Shown: positions 1-11,239 of the stretch, piece by piece
How the letters are laid out: each line of letters opens with the position of its first letter
How positions within the stretch are numbered: the first letter of the stretch is position 1
Source: Palaemon carinicauda
Taxonomy: Eukaryota > Arthropoda > Malacostraca > Decapoda > Palaemonidae
Direction of reading: 5' to 3'
DNA length: 64,000 bases
NCBI RefSeq assembly: GCF_036898095.1
Contig: NC_090750.1
Location: 84,694,435 to 84,758,434, forward strand
Notes under the pieces: model-generated
Database searches by the model: none
Told to the model about the DNA's origin: nothing
Seen by the model: only the letters and a program-made list of their open reading frames with translations
Program-made: the position numbers and the translations under genes

Positions 1-111
1 CGAAGGAAGTTTTCTTAAGCTGGGTGTTCTTTAGTTAATGTATTATTTAATAGCTGTTAATGACTTCAGGAAATCTTGACGTGTTAGAATAATGCTTGAA
101 TTCTCGATTTT

Positions 112-113
<2 letters not shown>

Positions 114-201
<88 letters not shown>
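114..201. repeat. (GA)n microsatellite
   Basis: Uninterrupted GA dinucleotide tract of about 88 bp. Open frames crossing it (Leu-Ser repeats on the minus strand) are artefacts of the repeat. Confidence 0.98.
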
Positions 202-203
<2 letters not shown>

Positions 204-204
<1 letters not shown>

Positions 205-895
205 CCTCGACATTATGATTCCCACGGCAAAGAAAAGACCAAACACAATAGGATAAAAAGATATCCAGATAGTATCTGATCAAACATTATCAGTCTCTCG
301 ATTATGGCTGAGGGGCTGAGCAAGAGAAGAGCGAATGAAAGCGAAACAGAACGAAGAAATGAAAGAGACGAGGAAAGGAGAAAAAGAATAAAAGCAAAAG
401 TCTCAGAAAATGACAGACCGAATTGTGGGAGGCAAAGAAAAAGAAAGATAAGAAAGCTCCCTGTTTTTTTTTTCTTGTCTTCTGTTCTTTCTTTTCATCT
501 TTATGGGGGTGGGTGGGCGTCCCTCTTGGGTGGAGGGGTGCCATTGACGGCGTGAAGGGTTTACAAACCCAACTCGAGCGCCCATTTCATATTACCGAAC
601 GGCGTATCTTGGTGCAACCTTATACCTCCGCCCGCATCGGCCCCCATATCCCGCCCATGGCACAAAAACCACCCTCTCTCGTGAGGTGTATTGGGTAATG
701 CCTTTTTTGGGAGAGGGAACAGGAGGTTTGAGGTCTTTGAGAACTGCGTACATTGGATAGTTGTAAGGAAAGTACCTATGCCTCTTATTAGTTTCCGAGA
801 ACAATGGTGAACTTGGAGTGCATATGATTTTATGAGGTGTTGTAAAGTGATCATAAAGGACTTTTAATGATGGGTTTTATCGCTCTTTTGAATGC

Positions 896-902
<7 letters not shown>
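204..902. other. Unassigned non-coding stretch
   Basis: Several overlapping short frames occur on both strands, none with recognisable domains. A purine-rich stretch at 310-460 and G-rich sequence near 505-540 account for the compositional bias. I see no gene or repeat family here. Confidence 0.5.

Positions 903-954
<52 letters not shown>
903..954. repeat. (GA)n microsatellite
   Basis: Pure GA tract of about 52 bp. Confidence 0.97.
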
Positions 955-957
<3 letters not shown>

Positions 958-1128
958 TAGTCTAGGCACAAGGAGCATTGCGTATGCAACGTAGTCTCCT
1001 ATCAAGCCGTTAAAGGTAATTTTGAATTTAAACTATTAAAATTATAGGTAAATTTAAGATTGAATACGTGAAATAAATATAAAGAAAACTAACCTGAAGA
1101 GTTAAATTAACCAAGTATTACTATTATT

Positions 1129-2910
1129 ATTATTACTAGCCAAGCAACAACCCAAGTTGGAAAAGCAAGAACACTAAAACGGGTAATTCATAACTATAAA
1201 AGCTTGTCTGGCTGTTAAACATAAAAATATTTGCAACTTTGATCTTTTGAAGTTCTAACTCAACTACCCGATTAGGAAGATCGTTCCTCAACTTTGTCAC
1301 AGCGGGAATAAAACTTCTAGAATACTGTGTATTATTGAGCTTCATGATGGTGAAGGCCTGACTATTGAGAATTAACTGCATGCCTAGTATTATGAACAGA
1401 ATGGAACTGTTTGGGAAGATCTGAATGTAATGGAAGGTCAGAATTATGGAATCTTATGCAAAATGCATGAGCTAATTGAGCGACTGTGCCAAAGATTGTT
1501 TAGATCAGGAATAAGATATTTAATAGACTAAGTTTCTGTCAAACAAATTAAGATGAGAATCAGCAGCTGAAGACCAGTCGGGAGAAAAATACTCTAAAAG
1601 CTAAGCTAGTTAGTTTAGCCTTGGGAAAACAGGAATGAAGAAGTTGGTTTCCCATTTCTCTACTTACTGTCAAACACATCGGCCAAAAGGGTTGCCTTTT
1701 CCTTTGGACTGTGAGTGACCAAGCCATCTGGTTTAAGTAAAGGAGGAACTGTTGTATCTACACCAAAGAGTGCAGATTTAGTGGTAGTACACCACTTGTG
1801 TTCATTATGTACCAGAAAGGGTTTCTTTTATAGTTATATTGTATTCCTTTTCAGTTGAAGCATGAAGCAAAAGATCTGCGAAGTGTAGTTATTCCAGGTC
1901 AAATCTGATCTGTTACCCTTCCAAAGATGATAGGCCTCCTGCTTCTCCAGATAAGCATATCTACAATCATTGAACTATGGTTTGTCCTCCACTCAGTACC
2001 TTAGCATATGAGAAGGGATAAACTTTTCAATTATGTTGACTAGATTCTCATTCAAACAGACTACAGGATCAACACTACTTCACAATTCTGACCAATTCAA
2101 GCTCAAAAGATCATGCTAAGTCTCAATCCAGTCTGCTCTCTATTTCATGTATAAATCTTACAAGAGTATGATACATCAGGGATAGGCTGCTCAGTCTTCA
2201 CTACTAATGAAGTAAAGAACCGAAATGAGAACAAACCTTAATTGTTATAATGCCAGGGGAGTCAGTGTATAAGAGGTCCAAGCAGTTTCTGGACCTTTGA
2301 GTAGCTTTACTTATGATTTGCTCACAGCCTGATTCATAGGCAGTCTAAAGCTCTTTAGCCATGGCGGTCAGTATGAGAAACTAAACTTAACCACTTCCGG
2401 TATGAGCATTGAAATCGCCAACAAAGACAGAGGCCTTCCTATCTTTTTGTATCTTTGCCATAATGTCAAGACATTCATAGAATCATCCATGTCCGGATTC
2501 CGGCAGATTGAACACAAATAGTTATGCCTACTACCAACTTTTATTACCCAAATCTCATGACATCCACATTCATAGCAGGACTTGAGAGAAGCAGGGTACT
2601 CCGTCCTAATATCAACACACAACTATTCCCTTGCCTCAAGGGATGACATCACGTTTCAACTTTATTGGCTTCTTAAAACCAGTTATAAGGAGCTCTGGTG
2701 AGTGCTTCTTCTTAGAAACCAAAGTTTATGAGCACAAAAGAATATCTTATTGACTGAATGCAACTGTAAGGTCTTGAATATTTGCATGATGACCGGAAAT
2801 TAATACAGTAGACGACATTGATGAAATCTAGGACGTACTGGTCCCGGATTTCGCTCAATGTCTGCAGAGAGTATAAGAATTAATGGTAATGAAAAAGATA
2901 TCATACTGTA
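1129..2910 (-). pseudogene. Degenerate non-LTR retrotransposon ORF (2A-like, endonuclease, RT C-terminus)
   Basis: A broken retrotransposon polyprotein read on the minus strand through many frameshifts and stops. In order it shows a 2A-like DIERNPGP motif (2839-2862) and a segment reading RTEYPASLKSCYECGCHEI near 2570-2620. An AP-endonuclease signature, FVGDFNAH, lies near 2402-2430 and is followed by SGCEQIISKATQRS. A pre-RT segment includes KATLLADVFDSK near 1660-1700. Finally there is the end of a reverse transcriptase ORF (SRSFIPAVTKLRNDLPNRVV, 1240-1330) running into the 3' tail at about 1129-1160. The RT finger and palm regions are missing: sequence jumps from the pre-RT segment (about 1620) straight to the post-RT segment (about 1610), so there is an internal deletion. 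The tail matches the one shared by many repeats in this window and ends at an (ATT)n tract. The endonuclease plus RT layout puts it among APE-type LINEs; the clade (CR1/L2/Jockey-like) is not resolved. Confidence 0.8.
2839..2862 (-). other. 2A-like ribosome-skipping motif, DIERNPGP
   Basis: The minus strand encodes LILILSADIERNPGPVRP. It matches the 2A core D-(V/I)-E-x-N-P-G-P exactly and is preceded by a hydrophobic run. 2A-like sequences are known from APE-type non-LTR retrotransposons, where they cause co-translational separation of the N-terminal part. Here the motif lies upstream of the endonuclease domain, as expected. The surrounding ORF is broken, so this copy is a fossil. Confidence 0.75.
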
Positions 2911-3194
2911 CATCTAAATTAACAAGAATAACAAAAACATCTGTTTTAAGGAGATATAAAGCAATTGATCAAATTCATAGACTACAGAAAAAAAATTCTG
3001 AAAAAACTGGGAGACATGGAGGAGCAGATACACCACGCAAGGCTAAATACCCTCTAGGATAGCCACTTCATCTGAAGGGAGGACAGTAAGCATGGTTTTG
3101 AGAAGAAATCTAATCAGACAAGGAAAAGACAACCTCTTGATAAACCACCAGGCATCCATGGCCTTCTATAAGCCTGCCCAACACATCATTTAAA

Positions 3195-3690
3195 AAAACA
3201 AAAGAGAAAAAGGTAAGATGGAATAGTGTGCCAGAGTGTACCCTCAAGCAAGAGACTCTAATCCAAGACAGTGGAAGACCATGGTACAGAGACGAATGGT
3301 ACAGAGATTATGGCACTACCCAAGACTATAGAACAAGAGTTTGATTATGGAGGCTCCTTCGCCTAGAGCTGCTTACCATAGCTAAAGTCTCTTACCCTTA
3401 CCAAGAGGAAAGTAGCCACTGAACTATCACAGCACAGTAATTAGCCCATTTTGAGCGGAGATGTGTTTGGTAATTTCAGAATTTGTCAGGTGTATGAGGA
3501 AAGACGAGAATGTGTACAGAATATACCAGACTATTGTGTGTGAAGGCAAATAAATAAGAACCGTAACCTGAGATAGGGATCCAATGCATTACTGTTTGGC
3601 CAGTCAAAGGATCCAATAACACACTAGCGGTAGTATCTCAACGGGTGGCTAGTGCCCTGGCCAACTTGCTACCTGTAACTTAAAAGCAGC
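3195..3690 (-). repeat. LINE-partner repeat, 5' part
   Basis: Sequence such as GTGGAAGACCATGGTACAGA, CTATGGCACTACCCAAGACT and the AACGGGTGGCTAGTGCCCTG end recurs at 47,518-47,915 (minus) and, inverted, at 13,445-14,156 (plus). The other two copies carry the shared LINE 3' tail; this one lacks it. No coding potential is seen. Confidence 0.75.
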
Positions 3691-3822
3691 CATAGGTGAG
3701 AAGAGACTTCTTGTAGATATATGTTAGGGTGACAGGAATTTTCCATTAGAATAATTTATTGAGTGACCCTTAAAGGGGCCTTGTGATAACTGATTTTCAT
3801 GTCATGTATTTGGCCGAAGTCT

Positions 3823-3833
3823 ACACACACACA

Positions 3834-3921
<88 letters not shown>

Positions 3922-3940
3922 CCCTCTCTCTCTCTCTCTC
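3823..3940. repeat. (CA)n/(CT)n compound microsatellite
   Basis: A short CA run (3823-3835) followed by an interrupted CT tract with CCTCTC interruptions. Confidence 0.97.
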
Positions 3941-4749
3941 GTATATGAGCTATGATGTATGTATGTAAGTGTTAAACATATAAAAGTTGACATAAGAGAT
4001 TTCAGAGAGAAAATGAAAGAGAATCTCTCAAGTTCTCGTTATTTTACGTAGCCATATATTGATCCTTAAGATCATCCTTCATATAATTCCCCAGATTTTT
4101 ATTATTGTATTAATTTTTATAGTTCAGGTATTAAAGATAAGTGAATTATCCTTCTTATATTAATGCGGGATATGAAATTAACGTTTTAGTGTGCAGTTGT
4201 AAGCACTAACGAACATGAGGATAAAATAATCATCATCATCAGTCTTTACTAGTCCACTGCAGAACAAAGGGACAGAGAATGTGATGGATGACGAGGGTTT
4301 TCGCGAAGTTACAAATGAAAATGAAGCTAGTCTCATAAGATTCTGTTAAGCAAACCAATCTTATCATGGGAGGTACCTTTTTTTTTTTTTTTTTTTCCAA
4401 CACTCGAGAACATCCACAAGTATACCTTGACCTCAGTGTGGCAATTGCAAAAATCAAATAGATCACATTGCCGTTAATAACGCTAGGATGACTCGGGAGG
4501 AATGTAAGAAGCTATAGAGGTATTGGTAGTGATCACCAGCTCCTCATTGCCACACGGAAATTAAAACAAAGCACCCAACAGAAAGGTAGATAGAATATGT
4601 ACGTTTGATACAACTAAACTTTAAGAGCACAGAGGGAAATTTGCAATTGAATGTAGGAATCGATTTGCAGTCTTAGAGACTATGGGAGACTAAGAGCAGA
4701 CAATTAATGAAGAATGGTGTGATATTAAGAACATATATCAGTCGGTTGG
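3941..4749. other. Unassigned non-coding stretch with poly-T
   Basis: A T tract of about 19 nt lies near 4378-4396. The stretch just upstream of the RT remnant may include its unrecognised 5' part. No other feature is seen. Confidence 0.4.
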
Positions 4750-6500
4750 TTGTGAAGTCTCCGGACACGCAGTTACCAGGAGAAAGCCACGGATATCAAA
4801 TGATACTTGGGATACTATAAAAAGGAGACAAAAACTGAAATTGATTATTGAAAGTTTTCGAGGAAGTAATGAAAATTAAAAGGTGAGCTTGCTAAGCATT
4901 CAAATATTGATAGTGAGGTCAAAAGAAAAGCTAGGAATGACTGTAGAGAATATTTAGACAGTAAAGCAGATTATGCTGACAAAGCTATGAATTCAGGAAG
5001 TGACTATGGTGTAAGAAATGCTCATAGAATTATTAGTGAAATCTCTATGGGGGCAAAGAAGCATATACCCATCAAAAAGATGGATCTGTTATAATAACAG
5101 ATGAAGACAACATTGGATGGAACACTTATAGTGAGGTTATGAATAGGAGATATGAAGGGAATAATTTTATTGATATACCTGAAGCTGATGAAGACCTTGC
5201 TGTGTCCATGAATTAAGTATGTTGGAAGTAGAAGCTATCTTCAAAACACTAAATATATGGAGAAATAAATGGAAAGCCCTGGATACGATGGGATAACTGC
5301 AGAGATGATACTGGCTGAAAATGAAGGGCCGCTCAAAATACTCAAAAAGATTTTGTAGAATGTGGCATGAAGAGGCAAAACCTGATGTATGGAAATTAGG
5401 AGTGTTGGTGAAAATGGCAAAAAAAAAAGAAAAAATAGACCTGACTGATTGCAGTAATACAGAGGTATAACACTTGCATCAGTTTTGAAAATATATAGTA
5501 TGCTTATTCTAAAGACTGGAGAGAGATTGGTGAAAAGCAGAGATAAACGATCAAGATTAAAAAAAGGTATAAGTTGCACTGACCAAATTTCCATTTTCAG
5601 AAAATTACAGCAATGAATAGAATATAGAAATCTACTTTTGATGGCATTTGTGGACTATGAAAAAGCCTTTGTTTAGTGTGCACAGTGTTATTATGGAATA
5701 CCTATTAAATATGTAACTCTTATTGCCTGATCATTAGCATAAAAAATGTATAGTTAATGCTAAGTCCTATCAAATTAATTTCCAGTGAACAGCGGAGTAC
5801 TCAAAGGGAATGTGTTGCCACTTGTGTTGTTTATCCTCGTGGATTTTGTAATGCGTAGAACAGTCGCAGATTGTGGAGAATCCTTGGACTGGATTGGTGA
5901 TAGGGATTTAGCAGACCTAGAATATGCTGATGATTCTTTCCATGTTAGCAAGAACACCACAGGATTTGCAATGCTTGCTTACCAGAATGCATGAAATATC
6001 ACACGAGGCCGGGCTGAAGATAAATAGAAGACAGGTGATGAGAACGTATCATGCAACGGACGATAAAATATCATTGGAAGGAGAAAAGATTACCGAGGTA
6101 AAATCATTTAAAGTTTTTAGGAACTATGCTCTCCAATAAAGGGTCTTTTAGAATTAGTTTAGTGAAAGATTGAAAAAAGCAAATCGGACACTGGCTAGGT
6201 TAAGTAAAATTTGGAAATCAAATCGCCTGAAATACATATAAAAATCAGTTTAGTGAGATCGCTGTTACTCTATGGACATGAGTCAAGGTATGACAATGAA
6301 ACTGAAACTTCTCTCCAATAGATTTAGTAGATTTTAGAGCAAAGTTGGAAGACCCAGGCCTACATGGCTCAAGATTATGAAGCGCCAAGTAGATGATGAT
6401 GAATGGAGAAGTATTGAATTAAAAGCTCAAGGTGGAGAGGACTGGCGAGATCTAACAGAGGCGTAGGAAGAGATGAAGATATACTTGATTATTATATAAG
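4750..6500 (+). pseudogene. Degenerate RTE-like non-LTR reverse transcriptase
   Basis: A plus-strand reverse transcriptase remnant with many frameshifts and stops. Readable pieces, in order: RRKPWISNDTWDTIKRRQ (about 4780-4835), NDCREYLDSKADYADKA (about 4937-4990), GVLKGNVLPLVLFILV (about 5791-5840; RT domain 4-5 entry), and the catalytic-type box DLEYADD (5914-5934). These are followed by EISHEAGLKINRRQ (about 5995-6035) and SERLKKANRTLARLSKIWKS (about 6160-6220). The end, GRPRPTWLKIMKRQVDDDEW (about 6350-6410), is the usual C-terminal tail of this group. The canonical F/YxDD box is kept as YADD. The same 3' sequence recurs as fragments at 7,475-7,620 and, inverted, at 27,440-27,720. RTE-like is my best guess from the tail; I did not place it on a tree. 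Confidence 0.8.
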
Positions 6501-7032
6501 GAAGATTCTTTTAATTAATAACATGAGCACGGTATACCCCGTGTCACCAACATATACTCTTATTTCCCTTGAACTTCATCTTCAATATCAAGATCTTGAG
6601 ACCTTCATTATTCTCCTCCTGATGCTGATCGTGTGCAGTCATGGCCACCATTTTCATCTCCGGAGTTGCTAATATGTCTGCGTGAGTGAGCTCACCCGGG
6701 CTAAGTTATCCAAGTTTCTAGTTTGTCCTCTTTGATTTCCTTGCGAACGAAATGGCGTTTTTTGTTCGGTTGGTCCTTAGAGGTTGCCATGGCAACAGAA
6801 TGTTGTGTGCCCCCTTATCAAACCTTTCTTTTATTGTTTACTTAACTGCCCTCTTGGCCACTCCCACCCCCCTAATAAGGAGGCTATTTTATTTCAATAA
6901 AAAAAATTTCAATGATTGAAGAATTTAGGTACGTTTGTTCAGTATTTTTGGAAGGGTTATTGATTTTCAGAGTGTAATGAATAGCTTTTAAGGTCTCATG
7001 GTATAAATTGCCTAAGAGTTTTGTTTGTATTG

Positions 7033-7034
<2 letters not shown>
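6501..7034. other. Unassigned non-coding stretch
   Basis: No recognisable coding or repeat signal beyond short low-complexity runs. Confidence 0.4.

Positions 7035-7080
<46 letters not shown>
7035..7080. repeat. (GT)n microsatellite
   Basis: GT dinucleotide tract of about 46 bp. Confidence 0.97.
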
Positions 7081-7081
<1 letters not shown>

Positions 7082-7379
7082 ACCGTATAACAAGAGAACC
7101 AGAGTTATAATGCCATGTTTATAGCCCGGAATGGAGAGACATAGATCTAGAAAAATTAACAAAGGAGGATGATGAAAATTTCAAACATAACTATAAATTG
7201 TGGGTAGACACACACATACATACACATATTTTGTGTATACACACGATGGTACTAATTTACATCAGGGTTGACTGCTTGGCGGTAACAGATTAATCCACTG
7301 ACCTGATAAGCATCAACCGAACTTTGCATCACCTAACCACAGCTCATAATTGAGGCATGGATGGGCCACAACCTTTTGA

Positions 7380-7620
7380 CAAAATTAAGAATCTGATTAG
7401 TTCATGAAACTTTTAACTTCGCTCCAGATTAGTTCATCTAACTTTTAACTGGGCTCCACAAGGCACTAGGAGTTATGAGACCCAGGCCTACATGGCTGAG
7501 GACTATGAAGCATGAAGTAGATGATGAATGGAGAAGTATTGAATTAAAAGCTCAAGATAGAGACGACTGACGAAATCTAACAGAAGTCCTTTGCCTCAAT
7601 AGATGATGATGATGATCATG
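7380..7620 (+). repeat. 3' fragment of the RTE-like retrotransposon
   Basis: ACCCAGGCCTACATGGCTGA and GGAGAAGTATTGAATTAAAA closely match the 3' end of the reverse transcriptase remnant at about 6,350-6,460. The fragment ends in a (GAT)n run near 7,604. The copy is 5'-truncated, as is typical of LINE insertions. Confidence 0.75.
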
Positions 7621-7914
7621 TCCTTTACTCGTACAGTACAGTAGATTGAAACTGAAAAAGTAGATTCCATGAAAGGCAAATGATCACATTCAGAAAGTTA
7701 AAAAACTTTTATAGAACTGAAAAGAGAAGTTTTACCATTAGCCGTAGGTCGACAAGAAATTTTGTCACCACAATAGATGACATTCTTGAATGCTCTAAGG
7801 CAGCTATAAAAACCATGGCGTCCATTGGCCATAAGTAGACAGAATGTCCCCGCTAAGCACCAGCAGTTTTTCAATCGACAAAAGCTCTTGTCAGACTGTA
7901 AGGAAAGCTGTAAT

Positions 7915-7979
<65 letters not shown>

Positions 7980-7993
7980 GAGTGAGAGAGAGC
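7915..7993. repeat. (GA)n microsatellite
   Basis: GA tract with a few GTGAGA interruptions at its right end. Confidence 0.96.
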
Positions 7994-7999
7994 GCGTCC

Positions 8000-8710
8000 T
8001 AAAAGCATTGAGGACCCTCCTATTGCACCGAATTCTCAGAAATTAATTACCGTCCATCAGGGACTGAAGAAAACGGACACTTGCAATATGTTTTGCTCAT
8101 TAACTTCACATTCCTCCTAATCCAGCCCATGACCCCCCTCCCCGGCCCCCCTTTCCGGAGGACAAAAAACTATTGGCCTACCTCCCCCTTACCATGGGTG
8201 CTATCTACATTAGCTGGAATTTCCTCTTGTCGTTTCGCTGTGTGTGTATTAATTGAGATCTGGAAGTTAATTTATTAAGTACAAAGTAAATTTTCTCGCT
8301 CAGTTGGTTAGTGTATACAGTTTTAAGTACGCTGGAATTTTATTTTTCTGGATACCTTAATTTAATTAGGTGGTTAATACTGTGACATGAAGTGTATACA
8401 TGAAGTCTGTTCATTTTCATTCGATTTAAACCTGCAGGGGACAATTTCCTCTTTGGCTTTCCTCCAAAACATTTAATACTTTGATTTAAAATTATTTTAT
8501 CTTTAGTTTTACTTAGGATAGCATCATCATAATTAACATTCTCTTAACCCTTGTTCCAGGCATTATTCGGCATTTGATGGTAACCAGAACATGGTTGAAC
8601 AAATAGATCCAATTATCGTTGTTACCGTTTTCGTTGGTTTGTTATCTTTAGCTAAAGAGCAATCTTTGAAACATAACTTTCAAGAGTAGTTGTTATTGTT
8701 ATTGTCATTA
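8000..8710. other. Unassigned non-coding stretch
   Basis: AT-rich, no recognisable gene or repeat family. Confidence 0.4.
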
Positions 8711-8714
8711 TTAT

Positions 8715-8920
8715 TATTATTCTTTTATTTTAATTATAATCGGTTCCTAAGCTACAACCCTAGTTGGAAAAGCCAGATGCAATAAGCCGAGGGCTCCAAC
8801 AGGGAAAATAGCCCAGTGAGAAAAGGAAGTAAGGAAACTACAAAAGAAATTAACTATTAGAATAAATTATTTCAAGAAGAGTAACATTAAAATATGGTTT
8901 TAATGTTATATTTATTTCTT
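8715..8920 (-). repeat. Shared LINE 3' tail copy
   Basis: Read on the minus strand it ends with CCAACTAGGGTTGTAGCTTA followed by an A/T-rich (ATT)n terminus at 8,715-8,725. Internal words (GGCTCCAACAGGGAAAATAG, CCCAGTGAGAAAAGGAAG on the plus strand) recur in many copies in this window. Non-coding 3' UTR sequence of the LINE family seen at 18.6 and 31.7 kb. Confidence 0.85.
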
Positions 8921-9297
8921 GATGCTATTGTGTCCCTTGCATGAGAGGATAAAAGATAGAATACGCGCTGTAAAGTGTGAAATAAGTTTGCAAACTTATA
9001 GCTCTACTGGGGACAGTTTAATCTAAACTCAGGAAATTACTGGAAGCCGCGTATTTTGCACCCTTTCGAAAAAGATTTTTACTTCGATTTTAAGGCTGCT
9101 GAATTTCATAAACCTTTGCTTTCCTGAAATTTTATAGTACTGTAATGAAATTAGATATTACTTTTGAAGCTCTTGAATTTTAAGATATGACCCTGTCCAA
9201 AATATACACCGGCATAGCTTTGATCATTTTTTTTGTTTTTTTTTTCTTTACATTAGAGGCATGAAATAAGATAAATTATTTGGCTAAAAGAATCTAC

Positions 9298-9450
9298 TTT
9301 CTAAGCCATGCCCCACAGTCTCTAACATGGTAAATAGCTGTGAGGAATGGAAACAAAGAAATAAATAACCTACAAGAGAAGTAATGAACAAACAGAATAA
9401 AATATTTTTAGAACAGTAACAACATTGAATTAAAAATTAATAGAAAAATA
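9298..9450 (-). repeat. Shared LINE 3' tail, degenerate copy
   Basis: GGAAACAAAGAAATAAATAA, CTACAAGAGAAGTAATGAAC and AACAGTAACAACATTGAAT match the inner part of other tail copies such as the one at 30,955-31,215. The terminal GGGTTGTAG motif is not preserved. Confidence 0.55.
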
Positions 9451-9881
9451 GAATAAAATTCAATAGCTGTTAAGTTTTTGTCGTACTCATCCGGGTAAGA
9501 ATGATTGTCTGTTAATTTTCGTTGTTCCAGGAACCAGACTTTATTTGCATTAGCATTTTATCCCGACTTTCATTTTGTCATATGTTTGGGCTTGGTTTTG
9601 TATAAGGGGGGAAAAGGACTTAAGTCTATAGTATCTGATTTCAGTTACCTAATAACCTGTTGGATCATATGATTATTTTGCAATAACTCTATATTTGTTT
9701 TATTCTCGACATTTAGGTGATTATCTTAAATTTGATTTGATGCATCTTTCAATGGAAAGTTTGAATGATTTTGTACGATTTTTTTTTTTTATGATCTAAT
9801 TTAAATTTATCTTTTATTTTAAGGATCTTTCATTCAAACTTTTAAATTTCAGTTTACCTCTATTTATAATAGTAATATAGG

Positions 9882-9965
9882 AGTACTGTAGTACAAAGAG
9901 GAGACGAATAAAACTGGGAAAATATAGCAGTACTGTAGTACAAAGAGGAGACTAATAAAGCTGGG
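9882..9965. repeat. 47-bp tandem duplication with AGTACTGTAGTAC
   Basis: Two copies start at 9,882 and 9,929 with only minor differences. Each begins with the near-palindrome AGTACTGTAGTAC, followed by AAAGAGGAGAC. Confidence 0.85.
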
Positions 9966-10195
9966 ACTATTTCCTGGAGGCCTAAGTACCCCTTAGGATC
10001 CTATCTTAGTGAAAAGGACTGAACATTAGTACAGAGACTTTGAACGCTTTTCGTACTATGCAGAGATTCTCTCCTATTGTCCCAAGTAGTTTAGACAGTG
10101 ACTCATTCTTCCAAGGCATGACAGATCGGACTATGGAGCTGGAAATTGGGCCCCCTCTCGCGTGCCTAAACTATTTTCCTCCACTTTTTCCCCAC

Positions 10196-10345
10196 TTCTT
10201 TTTTACACTTTTGTCCCCACTTTTTCACTTTTCAACCACTTTTTTTTTCACTTTTCAACCACTTTTTTTTTCACTTTTCAACCACTTTTTTTTTCACTTT
10301 CCAACCACTTTTTTTTCACTTTCAACCACTTTTTCCCCAACTTTT
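10196..10345. repeat. 23-bp pyrimidine minisatellite
   Basis: Tandem copies of a CTTTTCAACCACTTTTTTT-type unit with a 23-bp period. The two long plus-strand frames crossing it (10,040-10,516 and 10,162-10,464) are Phe/Ser/Pro artefacts of this tract. Confidence 0.9.
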
Positions 10346-10791
10346 TTCACTTTATTTCAACCAATTCTTTCTCCTTCCCGCCCCCCACTTTTCCCCTCAC
10401 TAATGTTTTCCCCCCTTTTTGTTGTGTATGGGAGATTCCACTTTCCTTTCCAAGCCTCCTGTAACATAATAGACAGTCTTCCTCTCCTACCGAAGATGGT
10501 AAGAAGAGTGCTGTGAACCAAAGGCCTGTTGGCAGGGGTGGTTCTTCCTTTTTTTTTTTTTTTTTTTATTGCCTAAGCTAGCAGATGTGTTTGTTACTGA
10601 ATCTGTTTAGGGAGCGTCCATATGGCCATAGTAATTGGTTTATTTGATCTGATTTACATTCATATAAAAGTCTGTAATCTATTTGTCATTGTTTTTGGAG
10701 CATGTAATAATATTCAGTCGTTATTCATGTATTTTATGACATGTCAATTTACCATAATGCTTTGAAAATATTTTTTTTCATTTTCTGCGCT

Positions 10792-10794
<3 letters not shown>

Positions 10795-10872
<78 letters not shown>
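10795..10872. repeat. (CT)n microsatellite
   Basis: Pure CT tract of about 78 bp. Confidence 0.98.
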
Positions 10873-10874
<2 letters not shown>

Positions 10875-10921
10875 CATTGTAATGTGAAAAATTCAGTTTT
10901 GTATTAGTTTAACGAAACTAC

Positions 10922-11230
10922 ATTTAAAGGTTTAACGTTCGCTCATGAATGCCAAAGGCAAGGGGCAGTGACAATGTCCGATCAGGACAATGCCACTGAC
11001 CATATATACGTATTGTCAGCGCCAAGCCTTCTCCACCCTAGCTAATGACCAGCGAGGTCCAGGCAATGGCTGCTTATGACTCGGCATGTCGACCTATATG
11101 CTCTCCCAAACCTCCCATCCTTAGCTCACAATGATGGTAAGGTTGCAGACACTGCAAGAAACGATAGAGCTTGAGCAATTCTTGAACCTCAGTCTAGCAA
11201 ATCGCTAGGCAGGGGGGTTACCAATTTTAA
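10922..11230 (-). repeat. tRNA-derived SINE copy
   Basis: Plus-strand text GCTCATGAATGCCAAAGGCA, GACAATGCCACTGACCATAT and TCCAGGCAATGGCTGCTTAT recurs at 32,440, 42,190 and, inverted, at 28,678 and 46,318. The tRNA-like head lies at the right-hand end (about 11,180-11,230), so this copy is on the minus strand. The head is degenerate here. Confidence 0.8.
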
Positions 11231-11239
11231 TGAGCAACC

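Noticed and set aside
10040..10516. 158-aa plus-strand frame rich in Phe, Pro and Ser
   Set aside because: Generated by the 23-bp pyrimidine minisatellite.
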